From: Puia dinghuensis
Lineage (GTDB): Bacteria > Bacteroidota > Bacteroidia > Chitinophagales > Chitinophagaceae
Assembly: GCF_014642875.1 (NCBI RefSeq)
Contig: NZ_BMJC01000003.1
Span: 186,001 to 250,000, forward strand
DNA length: 64,000 nt
Reading direction: 5' to 3'
Below are positions 15,375 to 24,355 of this stretch, piece by piece. Within the stretch, counting starts at the first letter, position 1; each line of letters begins with the position of its first letter. The notes below the pieces were generated by a model. That model was not told where the DNA came from and searched no databases. It saw only the letters and a list, made by a program, of their open reading frames with translations. Both the position numbers and the translations under genes were made by a program.

Positions 15375-15833
15375 TTATTCGGCAGATTCGAGCAGCTGCC
15401 TGATCTGGACGAGGATGGGGTCCCAGCCGCCGCCGTCGACGGAGTGTTTGTAGCGATTCTCGCCGTCGGCCACGGTGCGGTAATCGCCCTGGGTGACGGT
15501 AAGATGAGTATGCCCGTTCTGTTCGGTTAGTTGACAGGTGACGGTGAGATAATTCTCCGGGAGATCGGGAATGGCTGGGTTGTTGGGATCGATCACCGTA
15601 TAGACAAGGGTTTGGGGAGGTTGGATGCTGACAACATGGCCTTTGACCGCCACCATCTCGACGCCATTGAAATTACCTTTCCAGATGAGGGGGCTGCCGG
15701 GGAGCCAGTCGGAGAGGGCTTCACAGCCAAACATGTATTGCTTTGTCCATTCGGACATTGTTAGCGCATCCCAGACTTTTGTTGCAGGTGCGTTGATCGT
15801 TATTTCGCTTTTTATAACCAGGGGAGTGTTCAT
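15375..15833 (-). CDS. SRPBCC (AHSA1-like) protein
   Basis: The 152-residue protein has an SRPBCC fold: ITINAPATKVWDALTMSEWT, PLIWKGNFNG and a C-terminal GGWDPILVQIRQLLE helix. It probably binds a hydrophobic ligand; the ligand is unknown. It follows an AraC-family regulator gene by 50 bp on the same strand, so the two are likely one operon. It is more distant from the SRPBCC protein at 3272. Confidence 0.85.
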   Translation of the reverse strand: MNTPLVIKSEITINAPATKVWDALTMSEWTKQYMFGCEALSDWLPGSPLIWKGNFNGVEMVAVKGHVVSIQPPQTLVYTVIDPNNPAIPDLPENYLTVTCQLTEQNGHTHLTVTQGDYRTVADGENRYKHSVDGGGWDPILVQIRQLLESAE

Positions 15834-15883
15834 ATTATTTCTTTCTACAATAGTAGACCGTATTTCCCGCCCGGGATTGCATT

Positions 15884-16789
15884 TTACGGATTTTTTCTAA
15901 GGTCATTTGGAGTGCTGCCAAAACGCTTTTTGAAAGCGTTGTTGAAATGCTGCGGGGTGCAGTAGCCGAGTTCGTAGGAGATCTCTGCCGCGGTGCGGCT
16001 GGTGTCCAGCAGGTATTGCCGGGCAAGGAGGAGACGTTGTTCTGCGAGGTAGCCAAAGACGGTGGTGTTGAAAGTTTCTTTGAAGCCGCGTTTTAGCTTG
16101 TATTCGTTGAGTCCAACGGTGCGGGATATCTGCGAGAGATTGGGTGGGCAGTGGAGTCTTTCATTGATGAGATCGCGGACGGCGAGAATTTTTTCCTTGT
16201 CGGCGGGCGACTTGAGGAATTCTTCTTTTTTGTCGAGGGCGAGGCGGCAGGATTCTGCGCATAGGACAAGGAGCTCGATGCTTTTGCTCAACAAAAAGAG
16301 TTGTTGCAGATCGCCTTTGTAGGGGTTGTTGACAATTTGGTGTACCACCTGCTGTATGCCGGGGTCTACGGCGCCCCATTGTTCGGAGAGGATGGCGCTG
16401 TCGCCGCTGATAAGGCGGTCGGCAAAGCGTTGGAGCAGAGGGTTCGCGTTCTGGGTGAAGCGGAGGAAGGTTTCGCGGGGGAATTGGATGCCGAAGGTTT
16501 CGAGCTGAAGCGTCCGGTTCTCGACCATCATGTCGAAATCTTTCGAGTATAGGATATTGTGATGGCCGCCGATGAGATGGTAGTGGGTGTCGAGTTGTTT
16601 ATAGTAGAAGCTATAATTGCCTTTTAGCCCGATGTGGAGGCGGACGACGTCGGTGTTCGCGCTGGTGGCGCTGAAGCTGGTGAGGGTGTTGAAGGTGGAG
16701 ATGGCATGGCCCATACGGATGCCGTCGAATTCCCAGGTGAGGGAGTCGCGGCTACCGGCATCAGTTGTTATGCGTTGAGGGCTGGACAT
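15884..16789 (-). CDS. AraC-family transcriptional regulator
   Basis: The 301 residues have an N-terminal ligand or dimer region (about 1-190) and a C-terminal AraC double HTH (about 205-300): LSQISRTVGLNEYKLKRGFKE, then AAEISYELGYCTPQHFNNAF, KKRFGSTPNDLR. This is the PchR-like type common in Bacteroidota. The effector is unknown. It is upstream of the SRPBCC gene and divergent from the ORF6N gene at 16883. Confidence 0.88.
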   Translation of the reverse strand: MSSPQRITTDAGSRDSLTWEFDGIRMGHAISTFNTLTSFSATSANTDVVRLHIGLKGNYSFYYKQLDTHYHLIGGHHNILYSKDFDMMVENRTLQLETFGIQFPRETFLRFTQNANPLLQRFADRLISGDSAILSEQWGAVDPGIQQVVHQIVNNPYKGDLQQLFLLSKSIELLVLCAESCRLALDKKEEFLKSPADKEKILAVRDLINERLHCPPNLSQISRTVGLNEYKLKRGFKETFNTTVFGYLAEQRLLLARQYLLDTSRTAAEISYELGYCTPQHFNNAFKKRFGSTPNDLRKNP

Positions 16790-16854
16790 GGTGGAGTAAA
16801 GATAAGAATCCGGCTGAATTTGTGTTTAACCATCCGGTGGGGCAAATAAAGAGA

Positions 16855-16862
16855 TACATTTG
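16855..16862 (+). promoter_or_regulatory. -7 element before ORF6N gene
   Basis: TACATTTG is an exact TAnnTTTG, 20 bases before the ATG at 16883. No TTTG at the usual -33 distance was found. Confidence 0.45.
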
Positions 16863-16882
16863 CAATCTTCAAAACCTATCTT

Positions 16883-17422
16883 ATGGCAAAGACAGTTAAA
16901 ACAATGGTAGTCGCAGATGAGGTAATCGTGACTAAGATATATTTTATCAGAGGGCATAAAGTGATGTTGGACGAAGACCTGGCAGAGCTGTACGAGGTGC
17001 CAACAGGGCGATTAAATGAACAGGTTAAGCGAAATATAGACCGCTTCCCGGAGGATTTTATGTTCCAGTTAACAGAAGATGAGTTTAAAAACTTGAAATC
17101 GCAAAATGCGACATCAAGTTGGGGTGGTCGCAGGAAGGTGCCTTCTGCCTTTACGGAACATGGAGTCTTAATGCTATCCAGTGTATTGAACAGCAAACGA
17201 GCGGTTGCCGTCAATATCCAGATCATGCGAATCTATACGAAGATGCGCGAGATGCTAATGACCAATCAGGAAATATTAGTAAAGCTGGAACAACTGGAAA
17301 GAAAAGTGGACGGCCATGACGAGAATATACAGGTCATTTTTGACTACCTGAAGCAATTACTGAACCCACCCCAGGAGCCTCGGCTCCGCATCGGCTTCCG
17401 CAGAAAAGATGAACAAGATTAA
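16883..17422 (+). CDS. ORF6N-domain DNA-binding protein
   Basis: The 179 residues contain an intact ORF6N domain (about 14-110): IYFIRGHKVMLDEDLAELYEV, RLNEQVKRNIDRFPEDFMF and FTEHGVLMLSSVLNSKRAV. A coiled-coil-like segment (LVKLEQLERKVDGHDENIQ) precedes the tail LLNPPQEPRLRIGFRRKDE. ORF6N is related to KilA-N and is frequent in phage and accessory DNA; chromosomal single copies have no known role. It is the reference for the broken paralogue at 10179, which keeps the same two ends. Confidence 0.88.
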   Translation: MAKTVKTMVVADEVIVTKIYFIRGHKVMLDEDLAELYEVPTGRLNEQVKRNIDRFPEDFMFQLTEDEFKNLKSQNATSSWGGRRKVPSAFTEHGVLMLSSVLNSKRAVAVNIQIMRIYTKMREMLMTNQEILVKLEQLERKVDGHDENIQVIFDYLKQLLNPPQEPRLRIGFRRKDEQD

Positions 17423-17468
17423 TCGCTGATGCCGGTTCACGGCGGCGCGGGACGCCCTGCTGAACGCT

Positions 17469-18833
17469 CTAGCGGCTGGCGGTTGCTTTACCGATGGCGA
17501 GGGGGCCGTCGCTGACTTTGACGCCATCGGTCCAAACGGCGGAGAGGGTGCGGGTGTTGCGGATGTTGGTGATGGGATCCTTGTCGAGGACGAGGAAGCT
17601 GGCGCGTTTGCCGGGTTCGAGGGTGCCACGGTCGTCTGCGATGCGGAGCAGGTGGGCGCCATTGTATGTACCGACCTTGATGGCCTCGAGCGGGGTGAGG
17701 CCGGCCTTTACCATCAGTTCGAGTTCCAGATGTTCGGAGAAGCCCTGGGCGCGGATGGGGGTTGCGCCGGAGTCAGTACCAAGAGCGATGAGAATGCCGG
17801 CTTTGTGTAGCTTGCGAAGATTGATGAGGGCATATTTCAGCGCTTCCTTCTCTTGTGGGGTGACGGGGCTCTTGCCGATCTTGTCCTTGTACGCCTGGCT
17901 GGTGATCATGGTATAGACACCGGGTTCGAGGGAGTTGCGGAAGAAGGGGTCGTTGAGCCAGGACGGGTCGTCAAGATAGGCGGTGGCGAACTCGTCCAGC
18001 GAGAGGGTGGGAATATAGGCGACGTGTTTCGCCTTCATTTCGGCGATGAGGCTGTCGTCGATCTCGCCGTCGCGGATGCTGTGGGCCATCATGTCGAGGC
18101 CGGCAGATAGTAGCTTACGCGCATCCGCAAGATGGTAAACATGTGCTGCGACCCTGATACCATGCTTATGGGCTTCCTGGATGATAGCGGTATAAATCTC
18201 TTCTTTCATCGTGGTCTGGAACTGACCATAGAAGTTGTCGACCCATATCTTTATTACATCCGGATGCCAGGCGGCGAGTTCGTCGACATCATTGGCGGCT
18301 TCTGCGGGTGTCTCGGGCCGGTAGATGGAGGTGAAACCAGCAGATTCGGGAGGCATGGCGCCTTTTACCCCAAAGCCGAAGAGAGCCGAGTACATGGTTG
18401 CTCCGGGTATCAGGCCGGCGCGCGAATCTTCGCGGATAGAAAGGCCGAGGGGTTGTTCGGTGCCCATGGAAAGAACGGCCCCTACGCCATAGTCCTGATA
18501 GAGTTGCAGTTGCCGGATGACATTCTCCCGGGTGTAGTTGGCCGAAGATGCGGTGGTGTCGCGGACATTGCCGAGATGGCCGTGGCAGTTGATCAATTGC
18601 GGCATGAGGTATTTACCGGTCATGTCTATCTGCGCGGTGCCAGGGGGAACGGCGATCTTGTCACGGGTGAGCTTTGCGATGCGGCCGTTTTGGATGAGCA
18701 TGGTCATGTGCGACTGTGGCTCGCGACCGGTACCGTCGATGATGGTGGCGTTGGTGAGGACGGTTACCTGCTGGGCAGTGACGAGGCTGGTGGCGGCAAA
18801 CAAGCCGGTGAGAGCCAGGATGATTGCTTTCAT
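17469..18833 (-). CDS. Secreted amidohydrolase
   Basis: The 454-residue protein starts with a signal peptide (MKAIILALTGLFAATSLVTAQ) and has a metal-dependent amidohydrolase barrel. Landmarks are NATIIDGTG, MPQLINCHGHLGN (metal-binding HxH), VIKIWVD with the bridging-Lys region, VAAHVYH, MAHSIRDG and ALGTDSGA with the catalytic Asp. The C-terminal GTLEPGKRASFLVLDKDP strand is typical of the imidazolonepropionase/prolidase-like group. Predicted to be periplasmic. It lies 38 bp after the DUF3570 gene on the same strand, so it may be the last gene of that operon. Confidence 0.88.
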   Translation of the reverse strand: MKAIILALTGLFAATSLVTAQQVTVLTNATIIDGTGREPQSHMTMLIQNGRIAKLTRDKIAVPPGTAQIDMTGKYLMPQLINCHGHLGNVRDTTASSANYTRENVIRQLQLYQDYGVGAVLSMGTEQPLGLSIREDSRAGLIPGATMYSALFGFGVKGAMPPESAGFTSIYRPETPAEAANDVDELAAWHPDVIKIWVDNFYGQFQTTMKEEIYTAIIQEAHKHGIRVAAHVYHLADARKLLSAGLDMMAHSIRDGEIDDSLIAEMKAKHVAYIPTLSLDEFATAYLDDPSWLNDPFFRNSLEPGVYTMITSQAYKDKIGKSPVTPQEKEALKYALINLRKLHKAGILIALGTDSGATPIRAQGFSEHLELELMVKAGLTPLEAIKVGTYNGAHLLRIADDRGTLEPGKRASFLVLDKDPITNIRNTRTLSAVWTDGVKVSDGPLAIGKATASR

Positions 18834-18871
18834 GGATTAAATGGTTCTACCAGCAAGTTACGACGCTATCC

Positions 18872-20146
18872 TCATTTGAACGAGATATTTAATGAAACGA
18901 CGTCGGAGACGAGGTCGGTTGTCTGAGTATAGTGTCCATACCGAATCTCGAGGGTGCTGAGGTGGGTATGGAGGATGCCGCCAGGTGGCGAGAGTCGGAT
19001 ACCCGCGCCAAAGAACTGACTCGAGAAGGCCGAGAGGGCATAATTGCTGGTGTAATAGGTCTGGGACTCGGTATGAGTCTCGTAAGGCGCAAAATACCTG
19101 GCGGCCGTTTGGGTATAATAGCGATAGAAGGGGCTGATGGAGAAGAAGGGGGTGAACTTTACCGGGACCTCGAGGCTGGCGGTGTGCGAGCGGATGCCCC
19201 AGTCGTCGACATAGAAGCGATAGTACGAGCGAAGGATGACCCGATCGCCCAGGAAATAATTGAGGCGGAGGCCGATGGGCAATTTGAAGCGGGTGGAAGG
19301 CAGGTTCTCCACCGAATCCGTGCCATCCTTGAAATATACCCGGTGGAAGGGCAGGCCGAGATAGCCGTTCTGGGCAACGAGATCCAGCAGCAGGGCGCCT
19401 TGCAGCCGGCTGTTGATGATCTGGCTGAAGGAGAAAGAGGCGGTGTAGGTTTCCCTGGGGCTGGAGGGGATGGCCGACGAACCGCTTTCACTCACATACG
19501 TTCCACCCGAGCTGAGGGTCACGGTGCGGCCGCTGGCGGTTGTATAGGTAGTGGTGCCGCCTGAAGAGTTGGTGATGGTGTCGGTGGTGTTGAATTCGGA
19601 GGGGCGGAGAAGTTTCACCTGATCGAAATAGCCCGATAGCTTTAGCCCGAATTCGCCGTTGTGTTTGGTCTTTACGGAAAAATCTGATTCCAGGCCGATG
19701 GAGTGATAGTTATATTCAGATGAGTAAGAAGCGCCTAAACCAAAGAGGGTGCCCTTTTGTTCGTTCTCGCGCTGCCACTTGAGAGAGGGATAGATGCGGG
19801 TACCGCCGGTTTTCGACGCGCCGGTCTTGCTGACCCAGGCCTGGGAGGCGGCGGTGTGGTGGTCGTAGCCTCCGCTCAGGGTGAGGGTGTTCTTACGCTG
19901 GAGGAAGTCGTAGCCCACGAATTTGAGTTCGATGCCACTGGCGAGATCGGTGACCGCTTCTGAGCCGATGCCACCCTGGATGGAGGAGTGGTCGCCGGTT
20001 TGCGTATAGTAGCTGCCGACGAGGTTTATTTCCTCCAGTTTTAACTTCCGGGGTTTGAAGTCCGAAGTGTCTTTTGGGGCGGATTGGGAGAAGGCATGCA
20101 TCAGTGTGAGGTACATACCGATGACGGTGAGACAGATCTTTCTCAT
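18872..20146 (-). CDS. DUF3570 outer-membrane beta-barrel-like protein
   Basis: The 424 residues start with a signal peptide (MRKICLTVIGMYLTLMHAFSQ). Many alternating strands with aromatic ends follow (LTLSGGYDHHTAASQAW, GLRLNYFLGDRVILRSYYRFY, FSISPFYRYYTQTAARYF), ending LNISFK. This is the DUF3570 pattern, thought to be an outer-membrane barrel. It follows DUF4266 and thioredoxin genes in the order known from Bacteroidota flavinylation-linked clusters. The usual ApbE-like FMN transferase gene is not here. Confidence 0.85.
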   Translation of the reverse strand: MRKICLTVIGMYLTLMHAFSQSAPKDTSDFKPRKLKLEEINLVGSYYTQTGDHSSIQGGIGSEAVTDLASGIELKFVGYDFLQRKNTLTLSGGYDHHTAASQAWVSKTGASKTGGTRIYPSLKWQRENEQKGTLFGLGASYSSEYNYHSIGLESDFSVKTKHNGEFGLKLSGYFDQVKLLRPSEFNTTDTITNSSGGTTTYTTASGRTVTLSSGGTYVSESGSSAIPSSPRETYTASFSFSQIINSRLQGALLLDLVAQNGYLGLPFHRVYFKDGTDSVENLPSTRFKLPIGLRLNYFLGDRVILRSYYRFYVDDWGIRSHTASLEVPVKFTPFFSISPFYRYYTQTAARYFAPYETHTESQTYYTSNYALSAFSSQFFGAGIRLSPPGGILHTHLSTLEIRYGHYTQTTDLVSDVVSLNISFK

Positions 20147-20174
20147 GTGTAGTAGTAGCGTTTAATTACTGCCT

Positions 20175-20411
20175 TTAATTACAGCCGCAGCCGCCGCCGG
20201 TTTTGCCGCCATTTGCGCCGGAAGAGCCTTCGCGATAGGATTGAAAATTCAGTTCGTTCTTTTCGACGGTGCGGTTGCCGAGGGACATTTCCGCGTCATT
20301 GAGCCTGCTCTTCTGGTATTCCTTCACCGAAGTGCAGGCGGTGATGGAGAGGACGCTGCAGCCGATGGCCACGGCGGTCGCCAGGGCGACGGCTGGTGAT
20401 TTGGGTATCAT
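20175..20411 (-). CDS. DUF4266 small lipoprotein
   Basis: The 78 residues have a signal peptide with lipobox-like SITACTSV, then VKEYQKSRLNDAEMSLGNR and a glycine-rich end GGGCGCN. This is the DUF4266 pattern, always small and beside DUF3570. Start 20411 is chosen because it opens the signal peptide; the frame itself runs to 20549. The C-terminal Cys-Gly-Cys may hold a metal or a disulfide, which is conjecture. Confidence 0.85.
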   Translation of the reverse strand: MIPKSPAVALATAVAIGCSVLSITACTSVKEYQKSRLNDAEMSLGNRTVEKNELNFQSYREGSSGANGGKTGGGCGCN

Positions 20412-20478
20412 GTTGTTGACTTTTATTGGTGTATACGGCGGTGCCGGTGTTTGTAACGGTGATGGTGTTTGACGAAGG

Positions 20479-20919
20479 TTAGTTGCCTGCGGCGGTGATG
20501 GTCCGAACCTGTTGCGTGAAGGCTGGGGCTCCCCCATCGGGAAATCCATCCCAGGTTTTCAGCACTTTCCCATCTGCTGTCAGCAACAGGGTGAGCGGGA
20601 ATTTGCCTTTGGGATTGTATTGATCGGCCATAGCGTCGTTCAGTTGCTGCTGTTGGGGCGGCAGCTGATTTTTCCTCATGCGGGGGAAATCCGCGTTGAC
20701 CATCACCAGGGATGAATCGGCGAAATGGCGAAATACATCATCGTTGAATATTTCTTTGTGCATCCGGATGCACGGACCACACCAGTCCGAGCCGGAAAAA
20801 TTGAGCAGGATGAAGCGATGTTCGCTTTTGGCGATGGTTTCGGCTTCCTTCAGATCGTGGTGCCATTCGATGTTGAACCATCCGGTGAGGAGGAAGGCGG
20901 ATAAAAGAATCTTAAGCAT
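20479..20919 (-). CDS. Thioredoxin-fold periplasmic protein
   Basis: The 146-residue protein has an N-terminal signal (MLKILLSAFLLTGWF) and a thioredoxin fold with the redox motif SDWCGPC, then KFPLTLLLTADGKVLKTWDGFP containing the cis-Pro region. It is the first gene of the thioredoxin-DUF4266-DUF3570 set. A likely role is disulfide reduction or delivery of electrons to partners of the cluster; inferred. Confidence 0.88.
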   Translation of the reverse strand: MLKILLSAFLLTGWFNIEWHHDLKEAETIAKSEHRFILLNFSGSDWCGPCIRMHKEIFNDDVFRHFADSSLVMVNADFPRMRKNQLPPQQQQLNDAMADQYNPKGKFPLTLLLTADGKVLKTWDGFPDGGAPAFTQQVRTITAAGN

Positions 20920-21127
20920 GGGCGTGTCGGCTTGTGTTTTCTCTTTTAGTAATGTTACGAAAATAAAATGAAAAGAGTTGCCGTCCGGGGTCTCGAAATT
21001 CGCTTTAACAATGTTGTAACTTCAAAATCGGTGAAGAGGGCGAGAGTTGCGGTGAAATGGGAACGCCGCCGGGGGGTGTGCCGGTGGCGTCAGCGGGGAT
21101 TGGGGGTCCACCATTGGTGGGGAAGGG

Positions 21128-21568
21128 CTATGATGCTGCGGGGCTCATGGCGGTGGCGATGCCGATACGGTTCCAGGCGTTGATGACGATGGCGGCCATG
21201 ATGATCTGGCCGATGTATTGTTCGTCGAAGAGGGCCGCGGCTTCGTTGTAGGTTTTATCGGAGACGTGGTTGCTGATAAGCGTTATTTCTTCGGTGAGGG
21301 CCAGGATGGCGCGTTCTTCGGGGGTGAAGAAAGGGGTGTCGCGCCAGGCGGTGAGGGCGTAGATGCGTTGTTCGGACTCACCGGCCTGACGGGCTTCCTT
21401 TGCATGCAAATCGATACAGTAGGCGCAGCCATTGATCTGCGAGGCTCTTATCTTTATCAGATCTTTGTGGGTGGCAGTGAGGCGGGTGGTCTGGAGATAC
21501 TTGTCAAAGTCGATGATTGCCTTGTAGCCGGCAGGTTCGGCTTTTCCGAGTTTGAGACGTGTTGACAT
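21128..21568 (-). CDS. AhpD/carboxymuconolactone decarboxylase-like protein
   Basis: The 146 residues form an AhpD-like helical domain with redox motif GCAYCIDLHAKEAR (CxxC-x3-H) and a late RIGIATAM. Start 21568 (MSTRLKLG) is chosen; the upstream extension of this frame is a shadow of the Crp gene. The family includes peroxidase reductants and is often named alkylhydroperoxidase. It lies 101 bp downstream of a Crp/Fnr-family gene on the same strand, a common pairing in Bacteroidota. Confidence 0.88.
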   Translation of the reverse strand: MSTRLKLGKAEPAGYKAIIDFDKYLQTTRLTATHKDLIKIRASQINGCAYCIDLHAKEARQAGESEQRIYALTAWRDTPFFTPEERAILALTEEITLISNHVSDKTYNEAAALFDEQYIGQIIMAAIVINAWNRIGIATAMSPAAS

Positions 21569-21669
21569 AATGCTTTGTTTTTGATGACACAAAGTTTGGA
21601 CGGATGAGGGTGGGAAAAAATAATCATGATTAAGAAAAAACAGGGCATTATTGCGGATGAGGCCAGGAG

Positions 21670-22260
21670 CTATTTGCGGCGGGTTTTGATCTTGCTGATG
21701 AATTCGGGAGTGAACCCGAGGTAGGAGGCAACCATGTATTGGGGGATGCGCTGGACGAATTCGGGGAAGGCGTCGTTGAAATGATGATACCGCTCTTCGC
21801 CGGAGAAGGTGTAGAGAAAGAAGAGGTTTTGCTGGGCGGCGGCAAAGGCGCGTTGGACGATGAGGCGGAGATAGTGATCGAATTGGGGAAGGCGGGCGCA
21901 GAGGGTGGGCGCGGTGCGACGATCGAGGATGGCGACTTCGGTAGTCTCGATGGCCTGGATATGGAAGCGCGACGATTGCTGCCAGTCGAGGCTTTGAAAG
22001 TCGGTGATCCACCAATTCTCGATGGCGAACTGGATGATGTGTTCCACGCCGTCCTCACGAATGAAGTACATGCGCAGACAGCCCTTGAGGACGAAATAGT
22101 TCGACGTACAGACCTGCCCTTCCTTTAACAGGAAATCCTTTTTCTTTAGCTTTTTACAGCGCAGACCCCTGGTAAGGGCGGCGGCTTCCCCGTCGTCGAG
22201 AGCGACAAATTTCCGGATGTGGGTAAAAAGCGGCAGGAAAGGGTCCGGGTTTAATGGCAT
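21670..22260 (-). CDS. Crp/Fnr-family regulator
   Basis: The 196 residues contain a cyclic-nucleotide-binding-like beta-roll (about 20-125: FVLKGCLRMYFIREDGVEHIIQF) and a short C-terminal HTH (PQYMVASYLGFTPEFISKIKT), the shortened type typical of Bacteroidota. The residues for cAMP binding are not clear, so the effector is unknown. ATG 22260 (MPLNPDP) fits the family start better than 22302. It probably controls the AhpD-like gene downstream. Confidence 0.88.
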   Translation of the reverse strand: MPLNPDPFLPLFTHIRKFVALDDGEAAALTRGLRCKKLKKKDFLLKEGQVCTSNYFVLKGCLRMYFIREDGVEHIIQFAIENWWITDFQSLDWQQSSRFHIQAIETTEVAILDRRTAPTLCARLPQFDHYLRLIVQRAFAAAQQNLFFLYTFSGEERYHHFNDAFPEFVQRIPQYMVASYLGFTPEFISKIKTRRK

Positions 22261-22278
22261 GTGGTGTTTTGTTGAAGA

Positions 22279-22286
22279 CAAAAATA
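22279..22286 (-). promoter_or_regulatory. -7 element before Crp/Fnr gene
   Basis: The minus strand reads TATTTTTG, an exact TAnnTTTG, about 19 bases before the start at 22260. It supports that start over 22302. No good -33 element was seen. Confidence 0.5.
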
Positions 22287-22349
22287 CTGAAACTATCACC
22301 ATTCCCTTATCCCGGATGCTGCCGAATTTTGTAGCCTAAATCACTATTT

Positions 22350-23114
22350 ATGGCAACAAGAACGAAAATTGCATTGATCACCGGTGGCAGCAGGGGCCTG
22401 GGAAAGAATATGGCGCTACAGCTGGCCGGGAAAGGACATGATATTATCCTGACGTACAACAGCAACAAGACGGAAGCGGAGAAAGTAGTGGATGAGATTC
22501 GTGGGATGGGGCGTAACGCAGAAGCCTATCAATTGGACACGACGAATATCGTATCCTTTGACGGATTCTTTGCGGCAGTATCGGCTCATCTGATGAAGTA
22601 TACGGGCAGCGGAAATTTCGACATCCTGATCAATAACGCAGGTACGGGCGCCCATTATTCCGTTGCGGATACCCCGGAGGCGGTGTTCGACCAGCTGTAC
22701 AGCATCCACCTGAAAGGCGTATTCTTCCTCACCCAAAAGGCGCTGCCCCTGTTGAATGATAATGGCCGCGTGATCAATATTTCCTCCGGACTGGCCCGCT
22801 TCACCTACCCGGGGTATGCGGCCTACGCCTCGATGAAGGGGGCGATAGAGGTATTTACGCGCTATCTCGCCAAAGAGCTTGGCCCGAGGGGCATCACCGT
22901 GAACACGATAGCGCCGGGATTGACAGAGACGGACTTTACCAGGGGCGGACTGCCGCCCACCGAAGAAGGCCGGAAGCAGGTGGCGTCTATTTTTGCGCTG
23001 GGCAGGATCGGGCAGCCGGAAGATATTGGCGCTGCCGTGACGCTCATCTGCAGTGAAGAAGCACGATGGATCACCGCCCAACGGATCGAGGTGTCGGGGG
23101 GACAGCAGTTGTAG
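22350..23114 (+). CDS. Short-chain dehydrogenase/reductase
   Basis: The 254 residues have all SDR landmarks: TGGSRGLG (cofactor glycine loop), NNAG, the catalytic Ser in ISSGLA, YASMK (YxxxK) and PGLTETDF. Absence of an acidic residue after strand 2 (TYNSNKTE) favours NADP(H). The substrate cannot be assigned. It is divergent from the Crp gene by 89 bp and convergent with the tail-fibre-like gene. Confidence 0.92.
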   Translation: MATRTKIALITGGSRGLGKNMALQLAGKGHDIILTYNSNKTEAEKVVDEIRGMGRNAEAYQLDTTNIVSFDGFFAAVSAHLMKYTGSGNFDILINNAGTGAHYSVADTPEAVFDQLYSIHLKGVFFLTQKALPLLNDNGRVINISSGLARFTYPGYAAYASMKGAIEVFTRYLAKELGPRGITVNTIAPGLTETDFTRGGLPPTEEGRKQVASIFALGRIGQPEDIGAAVTLICSEEARWITAQRIEVSGGQQL

Positions 23115-23118
23115 AAGA

Positions 23119-23145
23119 GCCGCACCCGCCTTCGGCGGGGGCGGC
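23119..23145. terminator. GC-rich hairpin between convergent genes
   Basis: GCCGCACCCGCC pairs with GGCGGGGGCGGC (one A/G mismatch) around a TTC loop. There is no T tract, so it may be a weak bidirectional terminator. Confidence 0.4.
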
Positions 23146-23152
23146 AAAGTCA

Positions 23153-24115
23153 TTACTTCCGGTGTGCTTTCAGCTCATCCAGCTGAGCCTGCATCTGGGC
23201 CATCTTTTTGTCCTGTTCAATGATATATAGGGTAAGCTCTTCTATCTTTTTCAGCAGCATGGTTTGGTTATCGCCCACATTAACGCCTTCCTCCTGCATC
23301 TGCTTCGCAGGAGCAACATCCGGGAGGTGGTGATTGGCGTGAATATATTTCTCCAGTTGGTGCAGGGAAGGCAGCTTATAGGCCGAATCGAATACGAAGT
23401 CGGCGCCTGTAGTATTGACCACCACCTGGTTGGCACGAAGATTCCCATAAACGTCTAGTATATAGTTGCTCACCGGATTGCCGCCAACCGCCATATGCCC
23501 CGTGTAGTCTATGTTGATCACACCGGTGTTGGGTTCGACGCCGCCATTGTTCCCTATCCGGAACATATTTAGTGTCGCAGTGAGCCAAAAGGCCTGCCAG
23601 TTACCGGCGCCTCCCTGCAGGATGAGATTAGCATCTCCACTGGCAGTCCCTTTCAGCCAGGCAGCGGCAGTGTTGGCTCCCTGGGCATCGACAACGAGTA
23701 TATTGTTCGAGTGAATGGAGCCATTCACGTCCAGGTTCCACGCGGGATTGCTCATATTGATGCCGACATTACCATTTGCCATGCCCGATATGAAGAAGGT
23801 GGGGCCGCCGTCGTTGCCGATGAAAAAACTGCCGGTATTGGACCAAAGATAGCCGTGCGGTGTCGCGGAGCCAATGCCGAGATTGAGATGATTACTGGCA
23901 TTTGCAAAGGTAATGGCGCTATTTGCCGTACCAGTGTATTGGAAATAGGCCGGAGAGCTTGACGAGATGACTGTAAGCGCGTTGGAAGGGGTGGTAGTGC
24001 CGGTGCCGATGCCTACATTCCCAGTGGCAGGGAAAGTATTGCTTTGAGCTTGCAGCAGCTGAACCGTAGTCAAAAGGGGGATAAGATAAGCGATAGATTG
24101 AAAAATCGATCTCAT
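23153..24115 (-). CDS. Secreted tail-fibre-like protein
   Basis: The 320 residues begin with a signal peptide (up to QLLQAQ) and an NVGIGT repeat region (VGIGTGTTTPSNALTV, GNVGINMSNPAWNLDVNG), typical of tail-fibre-like cell-surface proteins in Bacteroidota. The end matches the stalk that precedes S74-type chaperone domains: FDSAYKLPSLHQLEKYI, HLPDVAPAKQMQEEGV, then a coiled coil (LLKKIEELTLYIIEQDKKMAQMQ). The autoproteolytic chaperone itself is not evident. No partner genes are evident; transcribed alone. Confidence 0.75.
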   Translation of the reverse strand: MRSIFQSIAYLIPLLTTVQLLQAQSNTFPATGNVGIGTGTTTPSNALTVISSSSPAYFQYTGTANSAITFANASNHLNLGIGSATPHGYLWSNTGSFFIGNDGGPTFFISGMANGNVGINMSNPAWNLDVNGSIHSNNILVVDAQGANTAAAWLKGTASGDANLILQGGAGNWQAFWLTATLNMFRIGNNGGVEPNTGVINIDYTGHMAVGGNPVSNYILDVYGNLRANQVVVNTTGADFVFDSAYKLPSLHQLEKYIHANHHLPDVAPAKQMQEEGVNVGDNQTMLLKKIEELTLYIIEQDKKMAQMQAQLDELKAHRK

Positions 24116-24355
24116 TGGTCAGTAAGGTTTAAAAGTTAAAAATTGATGGGATATCTAAAGGCGGGAACGGATGACGGGCCTTAAGATAACCAATAATCCG
24201 TTATTTCAATCATTTGTATCGGTCACAGCTATGCGATAACCATTCAAAAATAGGAACCGCCGTGCACAGAGGGAGCATAAACGTGTCGATTCATGCAATA
24301 TGCGCATTGCTATGAAATTGTAAAATAAGGGAAAAGCCCAATCGAGCCGTTGCCG

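Noticed and set aside
18132-19564. Plus-strand frames of 264 and 210 codons
   Set aside because: Antisense to the amidohydrolase and the DUF3570 gene, both with signal peptides and family motifs.
24245-24252. Minus-strand TATTTTTG upstream of the tail-fibre-like gene
   Set aside because: It lies about 130 bp from the start and has no -33 partner; too weak to call a promoter.
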